Numbered from the stretch's first letter, positions 7,714-18,360 are shown. The stretch: DNA of 64,000 bases from Arsenicicoccus cauae (GCF_009707125.1 NZ_WLVL01000016.1:83047-147046); one strand, 5' to 3'. Program-made: numbers and translations. Notes: generated by a model from the letters alone, not told the origin.

Positions 7714-9189
7714 ATGGCGGACACCGCCGTACGGTACGACTTCGTCATCGCCGCCAACCGCCTCCCCGTGGACCGGGTGGTCGGCGAGGACGGACAGGTC
7801 GAGTGGCACCGCAGCCCGGGAGGTCTGGTCACGGCGATGGAGTCCGTGATGAGCGGCCGCGACGGGGTCTGGGTGGGCTGGGCCGGAGAGCCCGGCGAGG
7901 CGCCGGAGCCGTTCGACGAGGCCGGCATGCGCCTGCACCCCGTTCCCCTGTCCGAGGACGAGATCGAGGGCTACTACGAGGGATTCTGCAACGACACGCT
8001 GTGGCCGATCTACCACGACGTGATCGTGCCCGCCCAGTTCCACCGCAAGTGGTGGAACCAGTACCGCGAGGTCAACGAGCGCTTCGCGAGGACCCTCGCC
8101 GAGGTCGCCGAGCAGGGCGCGACCGTGTGGGTGCACGACTACCAGCTGCAGCTCGTGCCGGCCTTCCTGCGGCAGCTGCGGCCCGACCTGCGGATAGGCT
8201 GGTTCGACCACATCCCCTTCCCCCCGGTCGAGCTCTTCGGCCAGCTCCCGTGGCGCCAGGGGATCCTCGAGGGGCTGCTCGGGGCGGACTTCCTCGGCTT
8301 CCAGCGGCCCGGCGACGCCGAGAACTTCCTGCGGGCCTGCCGCAGATACCTCGGTATGACGGTCAAGGGCGACGTCATCCACGTCGGCAAGGCGACCGGC
8401 GGGCACGACGTCCGCGCCGCCGCCGTGCCGATCTCGGTGGACTTCGCGAGCATGGACGAGCTGTCCCGTCGACCCGAGGTCAAGAAGCGCGCCAAGGAGA
8501 TTCGCGAGTCCCTGGGCAACCCCAGCGCGCTGCTGCTCGGCATCGACCGGCTCGACTACACCAAGGGGATCCGGCACCGGCTGAAGGCCTACGAGGAGCT
8601 GCTCAAGGACGGCTCGCTCGACGGCGCCGACACGACCTTCATCCAGATCGCGACGCCGAGCCGCGAGCGCATCGACGCCTACATCGACCTGCGCGAGCAC
8701 GTCGAGGGTGCGGTGGGACGGATCAACGGCAACTACTCGGCCATCGGCTCCCCCGCCATGGAGTACCTCCACCAGGGCTACGGGCGGGAGGAGCTCGCCG
8801 CGCTCTTCCTCGCCGCCGACGTCATGGTCGTGACGCCGCTGCGCGACGGCATGAACCTCGTGGCCAAGGAGTACATCGCGTGCCGCCACGACAACGGCGG
8901 GGCGCTGCTGCTGTCGGAGTTCACCGGCGCCGCCGAGGAGCTGCGGGAGGCCTTCATGGTCAACCCGCACGACATCATCGGCCTCAAGCGCACGATCATG
9001 GACGCCATCAACGCCTCTCCCCAGGAGCGCTCGCGGCGCATGCGGGCCCTGCGCCGCCGGGTCCGTCGCCACGACGTGCAGCACTGGGCCCAGGCCTTCC
9101 TCGCCGCGCTGGAGGCCGCACCCGACAAGCCGTCGCGCCAGGGGCAGCAGACCACGCGCGACGCCGAGCGCCGCTCGCAGGAGGACTGA
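7714..9189 (+). CDS. otsA: Trehalose-6-phosphate synthase (GT20)
   Basis: A 491-residue glucosyltransferase making trehalose 6-phosphate from a nucleotide-activated glucose and glucose 6-phosphate. It shows the N-terminal ANRLPVDR loop, VHDYQLQLVP, the donor-site segment GIDRLDYTKGI, and LRDGMNLVAKEY near the C-terminal domain. The ATG at 7714 is chosen because the conserved family start follows at once and AGAGGAG lies upstream; the frame is open further upstream but unlike the family. The stop shares one base with the otsB start, so the two are translationally coupled. Confidence 0.96.
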   Translation: MADTAVRYDFVIAANRLPVDRVVGEDGQVEWHRSPGGLVTAMESVMSGRDGVWVGWAGEPGEAPEPFDEAGMRLHPVPLSEDEIEGYYEGFCNDTLWPIYHDVIVPAQFHRKWWNQYREVNERFARTLAEVAEQGATVWVHDYQLQLVPAFLRQLRPDLRIGWFDHIPFPPVELFGQLPWRQGILEGLLGADFLGFQRPGDAENFLRACRRYLGMTVKGDVIHVGKATGGHDVRAAAVPISVDFASMDELSRRPEVKKRAKEIRESLGNPSALLLGIDRLDYTKGIRHRLKAYEELLKDGSLDGADTTFIQIATPSRERIDAYIDLREHVEGAVGRINGNYSAIGSPAMEYLHQGYGREELAALFLAADVMVVTPLRDGMNLVAKEYIACRHDNGGALLLSEFTGAAEELREAFMVNPHDIIGLKRTIMDAINASPQERSRRMRALRRRVRRHDVQHWAQAFLAALEAAPDKPSRQGQQTTRDAERRSQED

Positions 9190-9971
9190 TGGACGACGCC
9201 CTGCGCTCCGCGATCGACGAGATCGCCTCGCGCGCAACGATCGTCGTGGCGACGGACTTCGACGGCGTCCTGTCGCCGCTGGTCGAGGACCCCATGGCGG
9301 CGCGACCCCTCCCCGGCACGATCGAGGCGCTGCGCGCACTGTCCCGTATGCCGGGAACCACCGTGGCCGCCGTGTCCGGGCGGGACCTCGAGACGCTTGG
9401 GGCCCTGACTGGCCTCGCCGACCTCGGCGACGACGAGCACGTGGTCCTGGTCGGGAGCCACGGCGCGCAGACCTCACGACCCGAGGCCGGCGCCGAGGGC
9501 CTGAGCGAGGCGCAGCGCCTCGACCTGCGCTCCCTCGACGAGTCTCTGTCCGCCATCGTCGAGGCCCACCCCGGCACGCGCATCGAGCGCAAGCCGGCGG
9601 CCGTGGTCCTGCACACGCGCGGCGTCGACCAGGCCGTCGCCGACGCGGCCACCGCCGCCACGGTGGCCATGGCGGCCCAGCACTCCAAGGCCCACGTCAT
9701 GCCGGGCAAGTGCGTGGTGGAGCTGTCGGTCGTGGACAGCGACAAGGGTTCTGCGCTGGTCGATCTCGCGGCGTGGTGCGGCGCTGACGCGGTCTACTAC
9801 GCCGGGGACGACGTCACGGACGAGCGGGCCTTCGCCCGGCTCGGCGACGACGACCTGACGGTCAAGGTCGGCGAGGGCGACACCGTGGCCCGGCACCGCG
9901 TGGCCTCGCCCGAGGAGGCCGCCGAGGTCTTGGAGGCGTTGGTCGAGGCGCGGGCCCGGCATACGGCCTGA
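9189..9971 (+). CDS. otsB: Trehalose-6-phosphate phosphatase (HAD family)
   Basis: A 260-residue HAD-type phosphatase that removes phosphate from trehalose 6-phosphate, completing the OtsAB route. Motif I is DFDGVLSP (aspartate nucleophile), motif II lies near AVSGRD, the lysine is in DSDKGSAL, and motif IV is YYAGDDVTDERAF. The ATG overlaps the otsA stop (TGATG). The next 64 bases up to the convergent lacI-type gene hold no clear hairpin. Confidence 0.95.
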   Translation: MDDALRSAIDEIASRATIVVATDFDGVLSPLVEDPMAARPLPGTIEALRALSRMPGTTVAAVSGRDLETLGALTGLADLGDDEHVVLVGSHGAQTSRPEAGAEGLSEAQRLDLRSLDESLSAIVEAHPGTRIERKPAAVVLHTRGVDQAVADAATAATVAMAAQHSKAHVMPGKCVVELSVVDSDKGSALVDLAAWCGADAVYYAGDDVTDERAFARLGDDDLTVKVGEGDTVARHRVASPEEAAEVLEALVEARARHTA

Positions 9972-10035
9972 GCAGTCCCCACACCCCCTCCCCCAAGGTC
10001 GTGCGGGTGTCCTCCACCATCCTTGGAGCAGACCC

Positions 10036-11103
10036 TCACGATCCTGGTGACGGGTGGGCGGCTCGACGGCCCCCGGACGCGCCCCCGGCCGCCGCGGGCG
10101 CCGGAGCGGTGGAGGCGCGGACCACGAGCTCGGGCTGAAAGAGGTACTCCGTGCGCGGCACGGGGTTGCCGGCGATCTCGTCGAGCAGGGACCGCACGGC
10201 CGCCTCCCCCATCGCGACCACGGCCTGGTGCACGGTGGTGAGCGGCGGGTTGGTGAACGCCATGAGCGCGGAGTCGTCGTAGCCGATCACCGACACGTCC
10301 TCGGGCACGCGCAGCCCCCGGGCCCGCGCCGCACGGATCGCCCCCAGCGCCATCAGGTCCGAGCCGCACACGATCGCCGTGCAGCCCTTGCCGATCAGCC
10401 GGGTCGCCGCGGACGCGCCGCCCTCGACGCTGAACAACGTGGTCTCGATGAGGGAGTCGACGTCGGTGCGCCCCAGCTGACGCGCCATCACCGCCCGGTA
10501 GCCCTCGATCTTGCGGATCACGGGGACGTACCGCTCCGGGCCCACGGCGAGGCCGATCTCGGTGTGCCCCAGCTGGATCAGGTGCGTCAGCGACAGCTCC
10601 ATGGACGCCGCGTCGTCGTTGGACAGGAACGGCGCGTCGATCCCCGGGTAGTAGCCGTTGACCAGGACGAGGGGCAGCCCCGCGTCGCGCAGCCGTTGGT
10701 AGCGGTCGGGGCTCGTCGTCGTGTCGGCGTGCTGACCGCTCACCACGATCATCCCGGCGACGCCGCGCTCGAGCAGCATGTCGGTGTAGTCGTCCTCGTG
10801 CATCCCGCCCGGTGTCTGCGTGCACAGCACGGGGGTGTAGCCGTGCACCGCGAGCGCGGTCTCGATGATCTGCGCGAGCACGGGAAAGATCGGGTTGTCG
10901 AGCTCGGGGACGATCAGCCCGACCAGCCCCGCGGTCTTGCGCCGCAGCTGCAGCGGCCGCTCGTAGCCGAGCACGTCCAGCGCCGTAAGGACCGACTGCC
11001 GCGTGGCCTCCGCGACGTTCGGCTTGTTGTTGAGGACACGGCTGACCGTCGCCTCGCTCACCTTGGCGTGAGCCGCGATGTCCACCAGGCGTGGTGGTCG
11101 CAT
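10036..11103 (-). CDS. LacI-family regulator of the maltodextrin locus (MalR-like)
   Basis: A 355-residue repressor. Residues 3-50 are the LacI helix-turn-helix and hinge (VDIAAHAKVSEATVSRVLNN), and the rest is a sugar-binding periplasmic-protein-like core. The start at 11103 has AAGGAG six bases upstream; a longer frame exists but begins before the conserved LacI N-terminus. It is the last gene of the leftward maltodextrin cluster. The palindromes at 17026-17153 are its likely targets, by analogy with actinobacterial MalR. Confidence 0.9.
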   Translation of the reverse strand: MRPPRLVDIAAHAKVSEATVSRVLNNKPNVAEATRQSVLTALDVLGYERPLQLRRKTAGLVGLIVPELDNPIFPVLAQIIETALAVHGYTPVLCTQTPGGMHEDDYTDMLLERGVAGMIVVSGQHADTTTSPDRYQRLRDAGLPLVLVNGYYPGIDAPFLSNDDAASMELSLTHLIQLGHTEIGLAVGPERYVPVIRKIEGYRAVMARQLGRTDVDSLIETTLFSVEGGASAATRLIGKGCTAIVCGSDLMALGAIRAARARGLRVPEDVSVIGYDDSALMAFTNPPLTTVHQAVVAMGEAAVRSLLDEIAGNPVPRTEYLFQPELVVRASTAPAPAAAGGASGGRRAAHPSPGS

Positions 11104-11155
11104 GTGATCTCCTTCGACGACGGTCCGGGATGGGTGCTGATGCTGCCGGGCGGGC

Positions 11156-13045
11156 TCACCAGGGGGCCCGGGGCGCCCCTGGCCACACCCACACCGACGC
11201 GCCGGCCCCGTCCGCCGAGAGTCTGATCGAGTCCTCCTGCCGGTCCAGGCCTGGTCCGTATGCCGACACCGCCGACTCGACGCCTCGAAGGTACCGCGTC
11301 GAGATCCGGATCGGCGCGTGCGCGCTCCTGGCGACGTGCACGAGTGCCGTCTGGTCAGGGTGCTCACGTAGGTAGGTCAAGGAGTCGTCGTCGGCGTGCA
11401 CCCACCGCAGGCCACCGCGTCGCAGCGCGACGTTGTCACGGCGTGCGCGCACCAGCGCGCGGTAGGCCTCGAAGATCGTCGTGTCCCAGCGGGACTCGTC
11501 CCACGGCATCGGACGTCGACCATCCTCGCCGGAGTCCCCCTGCATCCCGACCTCGTCGCCGTAAGTGATCATCGGGATGCCGGGCATCGTCAGGAGCAGG
11601 CCCGCCCCCGCAACCACGAGCCGCGGGTCGTCCCCGACCAGGGTACGGACGCGCGTGGTGTCGTGGCTGCCCAGCAGGGTGAAGGAGTGGGCGCGGACGC
11701 TCCACGGGGACTGGGCCATGAAGTCCTCCACCGTCTCGAGGAAGGCCTCGCCCCCGCGTCGGGGCACCCTGAGCGGGGATCCGAGGAACTTGGGAGCGAA
11801 TCCCTTGTCCCGCAACCAGGTCCACGCAGGCCTCGTGAACCCTGCGTAGTTCATCGCACCGTGCCAGCCGTCCCCACGGATGTCGGTGCTGAAGTCGTGG
11901 GTGTGCTCGCCGACCAGCAGTGATCCTGGTGCCACCTCGTCCATGACGCGGCGCATCTCGCGGGCCACCGCGCGGTTGTGGTCCTGGGCGCCGTGCCGAC
12001 CGGTCATGTTGGCGACGTCGACCCGCCACCCGTCCAGGGCGTGGGGCTCGGCCAGCCAGCGCCGCACGACGCCCGTCTCGGAGGTGAGCACGCGGTCCCA
12101 CAGCTCGGCGCAGTCGTAGTTGAGCTTGGGCAACGAGGGGACACCGAGCCAGGAGACGTAGCCGCCGTCCTCGTCCCACAGGTAGAAGCCGCGCTCCGGC
12201 GAGTCGGGCCTCGCCACGGCCGTCTCGAACCACTCGTGCCGGGCGCCGGTGTGGTTGGTCGTGAAGTCGCCGACCACCTTGAGACCTCGCCGATGGGCCT
12301 CGTCGGTCAGCCGCGCCAAGGCCTCGTCGCCACCGAGCAAGGGGTCCACCCTGTCGAAGGTGTCGGCGTCGTACCGGTGGTTGGACCGCCCCGGGAAGAA
12401 CGGGGTCAGGTAGAGGACGTCCGCCCCGAGCCGCTCGAGGTGGTCCAGGTGCTCACGTATGCCGTCGAGGTCCCCGCCGTAGAGCTGGTCACCGATGACG
12501 CGGCGGTCCCGCGTCACCGGCTCGTCCCAGGCGGCCGGGATCGCCCACGGCGGCGCCGGTCGCTCGTCGGCCGCGGCCGACCGCGCGAAACGGTCCGGAA
12601 AGACCTGGTAGACGACGGCGTCCAGCGCCCACGGCGGCGGTGGGGCGTCGGAGGCGACCAGGCGGAAGTCGGCGGCATCCGGGACGTCCCGGTCGTGCAG
12701 CCCGGTCCCGTTGAGCCACCGATAGTCTGCGGGACCACCGGAGAGCAGGAAGCGATACCCCGTGACGGGGTTGTGCACGACCACGTCGGCCTGCCACCAG
12801 TCCTCGTGCTCGTCCTCCCGCACGAGAGCGGCCTCGGCGTAGTGGACCTCGGCGTCCGGGGTGGTTCGCACGTGCACCGCCGTGACGGAGCTGGGCGCGC
12901 CGGGCCCCCTCGGCAGGCGGAGGCGGACCTGGACGGTCTGCCCCAGCGTCGGAGCCTGGGTCGACACGTACGACGGGGAGCCGTCGTGGTGGGGCTGGTT
13001 GAGCAGCCCCACCACGACCGGGTTGTCCGGGAGGGTGCCGGTCAC
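11156..13045 (-). CDS. Glycoside hydrolase family 13 (maltodextrin glucosidase/neopullulanase-like)
   Basis: A 629-residue cytoplasmic alpha-glucan hydrolase expected to cut imported maltodextrins. Residues about 1-130 form an N-terminal beta domain; the (beta/alpha)8 barrel follows, with VVYQVFPDRF, DFTTNHTG, nucleophile GWRVDVANM, acid/base LLVGEHTHD and third carboxylate GSHDTTR all present. No signal peptide is seen. The GTG start at 13045 overlaps the malG stop by four bases (GTGA), so the gene belongs to the transport operon. Exact specificity within GH13 cannot be fixed by eye. Confidence 0.93.
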   Translation of the reverse strand: MTGTLPDNPVVVGLLNQPHHDGSPSYVSTQAPTLGQTVQVRLRLPRGPGAPSSVTAVHVRTTPDAEVHYAEAALVREDEHEDWWQADVVVHNPVTGYRFLLSGGPADYRWLNGTGLHDRDVPDAADFRLVASDAPPPPWALDAVVYQVFPDRFARSAAADERPAPPWAIPAAWDEPVTRDRRVIGDQLYGGDLDGIREHLDHLERLGADVLYLTPFFPGRSNHRYDADTFDRVDPLLGGDEALARLTDEAHRRGLKVVGDFTTNHTGARHEWFETAVARPDSPERGFYLWDEDGGYVSWLGVPSLPKLNYDCAELWDRVLTSETGVVRRWLAEPHALDGWRVDVANMTGRHGAQDHNRAVAREMRRVMDEVAPGSLLVGEHTHDFSTDIRGDGWHGAMNYAGFTRPAWTWLRDKGFAPKFLGSPLRVPRRGGEAFLETVEDFMAQSPWSVRAHSFTLLGSHDTTRVRTLVGDDPRLVVAGAGLLLTMPGIPMITYGDEVGMQGDSGEDGRRPMPWDESRWDTTIFEAYRALVRARRDNVALRRGGLRWVHADDDSLTYLREHPDQTALVHVARSAHAPIRISTRYLRGVESAVSAYGPGLDRQEDSIRLSADGAGASVWVWPGAPRAPW

Positions 13046-14004
13046 TTCACCGAGCCCTGGGTGAGACCACCGACGAGCTGCTTCTGGAAGAGCGCGTACA
13101 ACGCCATCACCGGGAGCGAGCACAGCAGGGAGCCGGCGGCGAAGAACCCGAACTTCTCGTTGGCGTCCCTGCCCTTGGACAGGGCGCGGAGCCCGACCGC
13201 GAGGGTCTGGTTGTCCACGTCCGTGAGAAAGACGCTGGCGAGCATGAACTCGCCGAAGAGCCCGACGAAGGTGATCATGAACACCGTCACGAGGATCGGC
13301 ATCGCCAGCCGGAGGATCATCGTGAAGAACACGCGAGCGTGGCTCGCGCCGTCCACGATCGCCGCCTCGTCCATCTCCTTGGGGACCGTGTCGAAGTACC
13401 CCTTGAGGAGCCACACGTTGCCCATCGCCCCGCCGAGGTAGGCCAGGATCAGGCCCCACGAGGTGTTGAGCCCGAACTCCGGCATCACGTCGGAGATCTT
13501 GGCGAAGGTGATGTACATCGCGACCAGACCGAGGGTGGCCGGGAACAGCTGCAGGAGCAGCAGCGCGAGCATGCCCTCCCGACGCCCGCGGAAGCGCATC
13601 CGCGAGAAGGCGTAGGACGCGCACGCCGAGATGAAGGTGCACAGGAACGCACCCACGACGCAGATCACGACCGAGTTCTTGAACCAGCTCCAGTAGGGGC
13701 GGCTCGGGTCCTGGCCGAGGGCCGCGAAGTTCTCCAACGAGAAGTGACGCGGGATCAGGTCGGAGGAGGCCAGCTGGCCCGAGGGGTTGAGGGCCGCGGA
13801 GACGAGGAACAGGATCGGGAACAACGCCCAGGCCAGAGCGAGGACGCCGAGCACGTGCCGCCACCACTGGGACCCGCCCTCGGCACCGCCGGACCGCGGC
13901 TTGGTCAGCTGCTGCTGCTCCTCCGCAGGGAGAGTGGTCGCGACCGGCCCACGGACGTCTCCGACGCCGGCCGCGCTGTTGGTTCCGGGGTTCAGCTGGC
14001 TCAT
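13042..14004 (-). CDS. malG: Maltodextrin ABC transporter permease, MalG type
   Basis: A 320-residue inner-membrane permease with about six transmembrane segments after a 60-residue cytoplasmic N-terminus. The EAA loop that contacts the ATPase reads EMDEAAIVDGASHARVF. The ATG at 14004 shares one base with the malF stop (TGATG). It pairs with MalF to form the translocation channel. Confidence 0.93.
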   Translation of the reverse strand: MSQLNPGTNSAAGVGDVRGPVATTLPAEEQQQLTKPRSGGAEGGSQWWRHVLGVLALAWALFPILFLVSAALNPSGQLASSDLIPRHFSLENFAALGQDPSRPYWSWFKNSVVICVVGAFLCTFISACASYAFSRMRFRGRREGMLALLLLQLFPATLGLVAMYITFAKISDVMPEFGLNTSWGLILAYLGGAMGNVWLLKGYFDTVPKEMDEAAIVDGASHARVFFTMILRLAMPILVTVFMITFVGLFGEFMLASVFLTDVDNQTLAVGLRALSKGRDANEKFGFFAAGSLLCSLPVMALYALFQKQLVGGLTQGSVK

Positions 14005-15548
14005 CACTGCACCTCTTCCAGGGACTTGGTGGCGCGGAACCCAGGCAGGGCCTGGATCGCCACGAGCGCGAAGATGACCACGGCCACGGCGGACGCGAGC
14101 CCGAAGTTGGGGGCCGCACCCGAGAAGGCCAGGCGGTAGGCGTAGGTCACGAGCAGATCGGTGCTGCCCATGCCTGCGCTGCCGCCCTCGAACGGCCCGC
14201 CCTCGGTGAGCAGGTAGATGAGGGTGAAGTTGTTGAAGTTGAAGCCGTACGACGCGATGAGCAATGGTCCCACGGCGACCATCAGCAGCGGCATGGTGAT
14301 CCGCGTGAGCGTCTGGAAGGACCCGGCTCCGTCGATCTTGGCCGCCTCCTTGACATCGCTCGGGATGGACTGCAGCGCACCGGTGCACAGCAGGAACATG
14401 TAGGGGAAGCCCAACCACAGGTTGGTGATCAGGATGGCGACCTTGGCCCAGAACCCGTTACCCAGCCAGTCGACGTCGAGGCCGGTCAGGGTGTTGATGA
14501 GCCCGTAGTCCTGGTTGAACATGCCCCGCCACAGCAGCGCGGTCACGAACACCGGGATCGCGTACGGCAGGATCAGCAGGGTGCGGTAGACCGCCTTGCC
14601 CTTGAGGTTGGGCGAGTTGAACAGCAGGGCGATCAGCATCCCGAGGATGAACGTCGAGATGACCGTGCCCGCCGCGAAGACGACGTTCCAGACGAACATC
14701 TTGAGGAACCCGGACCGCATCGTGGAGTCGCTGAAGATCGTGGCGTAGTTCTTGGTGCCGACGTTCTCCTGCCAGCCCTGCGAGAACGACTGGCCGGAGC
14801 CGTCGGTCGCGACGTACTTGCTGTCCTGGGGCTTGTAGGTGAGCTTGCTCTTGGTGTCCGTCAGCGTGTCGGAGGCGGCGTCGTAGGTGATCGTCGCCCG
14901 GCCCTCGTAGGCCGCCGAGAGACCCTGCATCTTGATCCCGCTGCCGTCCTTGCTGGGCACGGCGAGCTGGCCGAGGTCCTTGGAGCGCGCGTTGGCCTGC
15001 TTGCCCGTGAGCACGGTGTAGCCCTCGGCCTTGGTGATCTTGCCCAGGGCCGACTTCTCGACGTCGGCGCCGGTCAGGTCCGTCAGTCCGTTCGCGTCGC
15101 CGACGAAGCTCTTGCCCTGGGGGTCGGTCAGCAGGAGGGACAGGGCGCCCGTCGCCGGGTCCGTGCCCTCCTTCACCGCCACGCTGGCCTTGTATCGGGT
15201 CGAGCCGGGCACCACCTGGACCGAGTTGGCGACGATCTGCTTGACCGCCTCGTCCTTGGTGCCGAGGTGTCCGTCCCCGTAGTTGGTGAAGGACACCATG
15301 ATCGTGAAGATGATGGGCCAGATCTGCAGCGCGAGCAGGCACAGGAATCCGGGCAGCAGGTACTTCATGGGCACCGCGCGGCGGGTCGCGTAGACCGCGA
15401 GGATGCACAGGCCGACGAAGGCCACCGTGCTCACGCCGAGCCACATGCCCTGGGCCGACATGCGCGTCGCGATCCAGAAGACGAGCGCCATCGCCAGGGC
15501 GATGCCACCCCACTTCAGGACCAGCGCGGGGGCCGAGGTCCGAGACAT
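14004..15548 (-). CDS. malF: Maltodextrin ABC transporter permease, MalF type
   Basis: A 514-residue permease. Two or three N-terminal membrane segments are followed by a large extracytoplasmic insertion of about 180 residues (nucleotides roughly 14720-15270), like the P2 loop of enteric MalF, which caps the binding protein. The remaining segments and the EAA loop VKEAAKIDGAGSFQTL are at the C-terminus. The start ATG 15548 is preceded by AGGAC. A hairpin separates it from malE. Confidence 0.93.
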   Translation of the reverse strand: MSRTSAPALVLKWGGIALAMALVFWIATRMSAQGMWLGVSTVAFVGLCILAVYATRRAVPMKYLLPGFLCLLALQIWPIIFTIMVSFTNYGDGHLGTKDEAVKQIVANSVQVVPGSTRYKASVAVKEGTDPATGALSLLLTDPQGKSFVGDANGLTDLTGADVEKSALGKITKAEGYTVLTGKQANARSKDLGQLAVPSKDGSGIKMQGLSAAYEGRATITYDAASDTLTDTKSKLTYKPQDSKYVATDGSGQSFSQGWQENVGTKNYATIFSDSTMRSGFLKMFVWNVVFAAGTVISTFILGMLIALLFNSPNLKGKAVYRTLLILPYAIPVFVTALLWRGMFNQDYGLINTLTGLDVDWLGNGFWAKVAILITNLWLGFPYMFLLCTGALQSIPSDVKEAAKIDGAGSFQTLTRITMPLLMVAVGPLLIASYGFNFNNFTLIYLLTEGGPFEGGSAGMGSTDLLVTYAYRLAFSGAAPNFGLASAVAVVIFALVAIQALPGFRATKSLEEVQ

Positions 15549-15589
15549 AGGAGGGTCCTAACCAGTACGTCGTCGTAGCGGGGGTGGTG

Positions 15590-15628
15590 CAGGTATGCCG
15601 GCCCGCGGGGCGCGAGCCGGCATACCTG
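15590..15628. terminator. malE-malF intercistronic hairpin
   Basis: CAGGTATGCCGGC (15590-15602) and its exact complement (15616-15628) form a 13-bp stem with a 13-base loop between malE and malF. Such hairpins commonly let more binding protein than permease be made; here that role is inferred. Confidence 0.6.
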
Positions 15629-15643
15629 TCATGCGGGACTCGG

Positions 15644-16984
15644 TCAGCCCTTGGCGATGTTGGTGGCGATCTCCTTGGCAGCGGCGTCCAGGCGAGCCTT
15701 CGGCTGAGCCTTGCCGGAGATGATGTCGGCCGTGGCGAGTCCGAAGGGCTCCCACACGGCGTTCATGGCGGGAATGTTGGGCATCGGAGAGCCGTTCTTG
15801 CCGGCCTCGAACCACGCCTTGATGTCCGGGTTGGCCGCGGAGACCTCGTCGTAGGCCTCCTTGAGGGCCGGCGGACGCTGCCCCGCCTCGAACAGCGCCA
15901 GCTGCACGTCCTTGCGCGGCACGTAGTTCGTCACGAACTCCTGCGCCATCTGGGCGTTCTTGGCCTTGGAGGAGACGTAGAACATCTGGACGCCGGTGAA
16001 GGGCTTCATCTCGCTGCCGCCCTCGAGCGACGGCAGGTTGGAGATCGCGTACTTGATGCCGGCCTTCTTGGCGGGGGCGACCGACCAGGGGCCGGTGATC
16101 ATGAAGGGCACCTTGCCGGTGTCGAACAGCTGGTCCATGTTGGTGTCGTCGACGTTGGTCGACAGGACCTTCTGCTGGCCCAGCTTGGCGAGGACCTCGC
16201 CACCCTTGACGGAGCCGGCACTGTTGACCAGGACCTGCTTGGGGTCGTAGTCGCCGTTGGCGCCCTTGCCAAAGATGCCGCCGCCCTCGAAGGCCGACAG
16301 GTAGGGGTAGGAGTAGTAGGCGTTGCCCTTCTTGCCGACGAACTGGATGAGGGGCTGCGTCGCCTTGCCGGCCTTGACCAGCTCCTGACCCTTGGCGACG
16401 AGCTCGTCCATCGTCTTGGGCGCGTCGGGCGCGAGGGCGGTGTTGCGCAGCAGACCGATGTTCTCGATGGCGTAGGGGACGCCGTAGATCTGGTTGTTGA
16501 ACTTGGTGCCCGCCATGGCCTCGGGCAGGAACTTCTCCTGCGTGGCCTGGTCGAGCTGGATCGGGCTCACGGTGCCGTTCTGGACGAGCTCGCCAGCCCA
16601 GTCGTGGGCGCCGACGACGACGTCCGGGCCCTTGCCGACCTTGGTGGCGTCCTTGAACTGCGTGCGGGTCTCGGTGGCGATCTGGACGGCGACCTTGATG
16701 CCGTTCTCCTCGCCGAAGGCCTGGGCGTACTTGGTGACGGCGGGCGCACGGTCGGCGTCAGACCAGATCACCAGGTCGGCGTTGGCGTCGCGCGCCGCGT
16801 CCTTGGTGCTCATCGTGGTCGGCGCGGCAGCGGTGGCACCGGCGCTGGACGAGGCAGAGGCAGAGGCGGAACCAGCTGACGTGGTGCTGGACGACGTGGT
16901 GGTCGCGCCACCACCGCCGCAGGCGGTCATGAGCAGAGCAGAGGCACCGACGACGGCGACGGGCCCGAATGCACGCTTGTGCAT
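15644..16984 (-). CDS. malE: Maltodextrin-binding lipoprotein, MalE type
   Basis: A 446-residue solute-binding protein of the MBP family that delivers maltose or maltodextrins to MalFG. The signal peptide ends in lipobox LMTACG, so the protein would be lipid-anchored outside the membrane. A Thr/Ser/Ala-rich linker (about 28-60) precedes the two-lobed domain, which starts with ADLVIWSDADRAP. The start ATG 16984 has AGGGAG upstream. First gene of the leftward operon, read from the operator-rich region 16985-17286. Confidence 0.94.
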   Translation of the reverse strand: MHKRAFGPVAVVGASALLMTACGGGGATTTSSSTTSAGSASASASSSAGATAAAPTTMSTKDAARDANADLVIWSDADRAPAVTKYAQAFGEENGIKVAVQIATETRTQFKDATKVGKGPDVVVGAHDWAGELVQNGTVSPIQLDQATQEKFLPEAMAGTKFNNQIYGVPYAIENIGLLRNTALAPDAPKTMDELVAKGQELVKAGKATQPLIQFVGKKGNAYYSYPYLSAFEGGGIFGKGANGDYDPKQVLVNSAGSVKGGEVLAKLGQQKVLSTNVDDTNMDQLFDTGKVPFMITGPWSVAPAKKAGIKYAISNLPSLEGGSEMKPFTGVQMFYVSSKAKNAQMAQEFVTNYVPRKDVQLALFEAGQRPPALKEAYDEVSAANPDIKAWFEAGKNGSPMPNIPAMNAVWEPFGLATADIISGKAQPKARLDAAAKEIATNIAKG

Positions 16985-17025
16985 GTCATCTCCCTTGATG
17001 TTGGTCTCACGCGGACTGCGCGTTG

Positions 17026-17037
17026 GCAAGATTTTGC
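17026..17037. promoter_or_regulatory. MalR-type operator, weak copy
   Basis: GCAAGATTTTGC has 4-bp arms GCAA/TTGC around a 4-base centre. It resembles the two stronger sites nearby and lies about 40 bases upstream of malE. Confidence 0.4.
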
Positions 17038-17052
17038 AGCATGCCCTCCAAC

Positions 17053-17070
17053 TTTGCAAGAAGTTGCAAA
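17053..17070. promoter_or_regulatory. MalR-type operator overlapping the malE promoter
   Basis: TTTGCAA and TTGCAAA form 7-bp arms around GAAG. On the minus strand TTGCAA of this site, 17 bases, then CAAAAT gives a plausible malE promoter, so a bound repressor would cover the -35 box. The operator role is inferred from the LacI-type regulator in the locus. Confidence 0.6.
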
Positions 17071-17139
17071 CTCTGGGCGCTTGCACGTTCCTCAACCGTT
17101 GCGGCGCCCCGGCCTCGGCGAGGCATCGGTCGACAGCGC

Positions 17140-17153
17140 TGCAACATGTTGCA
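17140..17153. promoter_or_regulatory. MalR-type operator near the divergent ATPase gene
   Basis: TGCAACATGTTGCA is a perfect 14-bp palindrome sharing the TTGCA/TGCAA half-sites of the other two copies. It lies 133 bases upstream of the rightward ATPase gene, so both arms of the locus could be repressed together. Apart from these sites 16985-17286 holds no gene. Confidence 0.6.
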
Positions 17154-17286
17154 TACTGGCCGAAGCGACAAGGACGTCCGCCAGCTCATCGGCAACGCCG
17201 GATCGCCTCCTGGAGCCTATCGGCACCAGGACCACCTTTACGACGGATCGTCCGGCACGTTCCTGCCGGTGAAGGAAAGGCAGACC

Positions 17287-18360
<1,074 letters not shown>

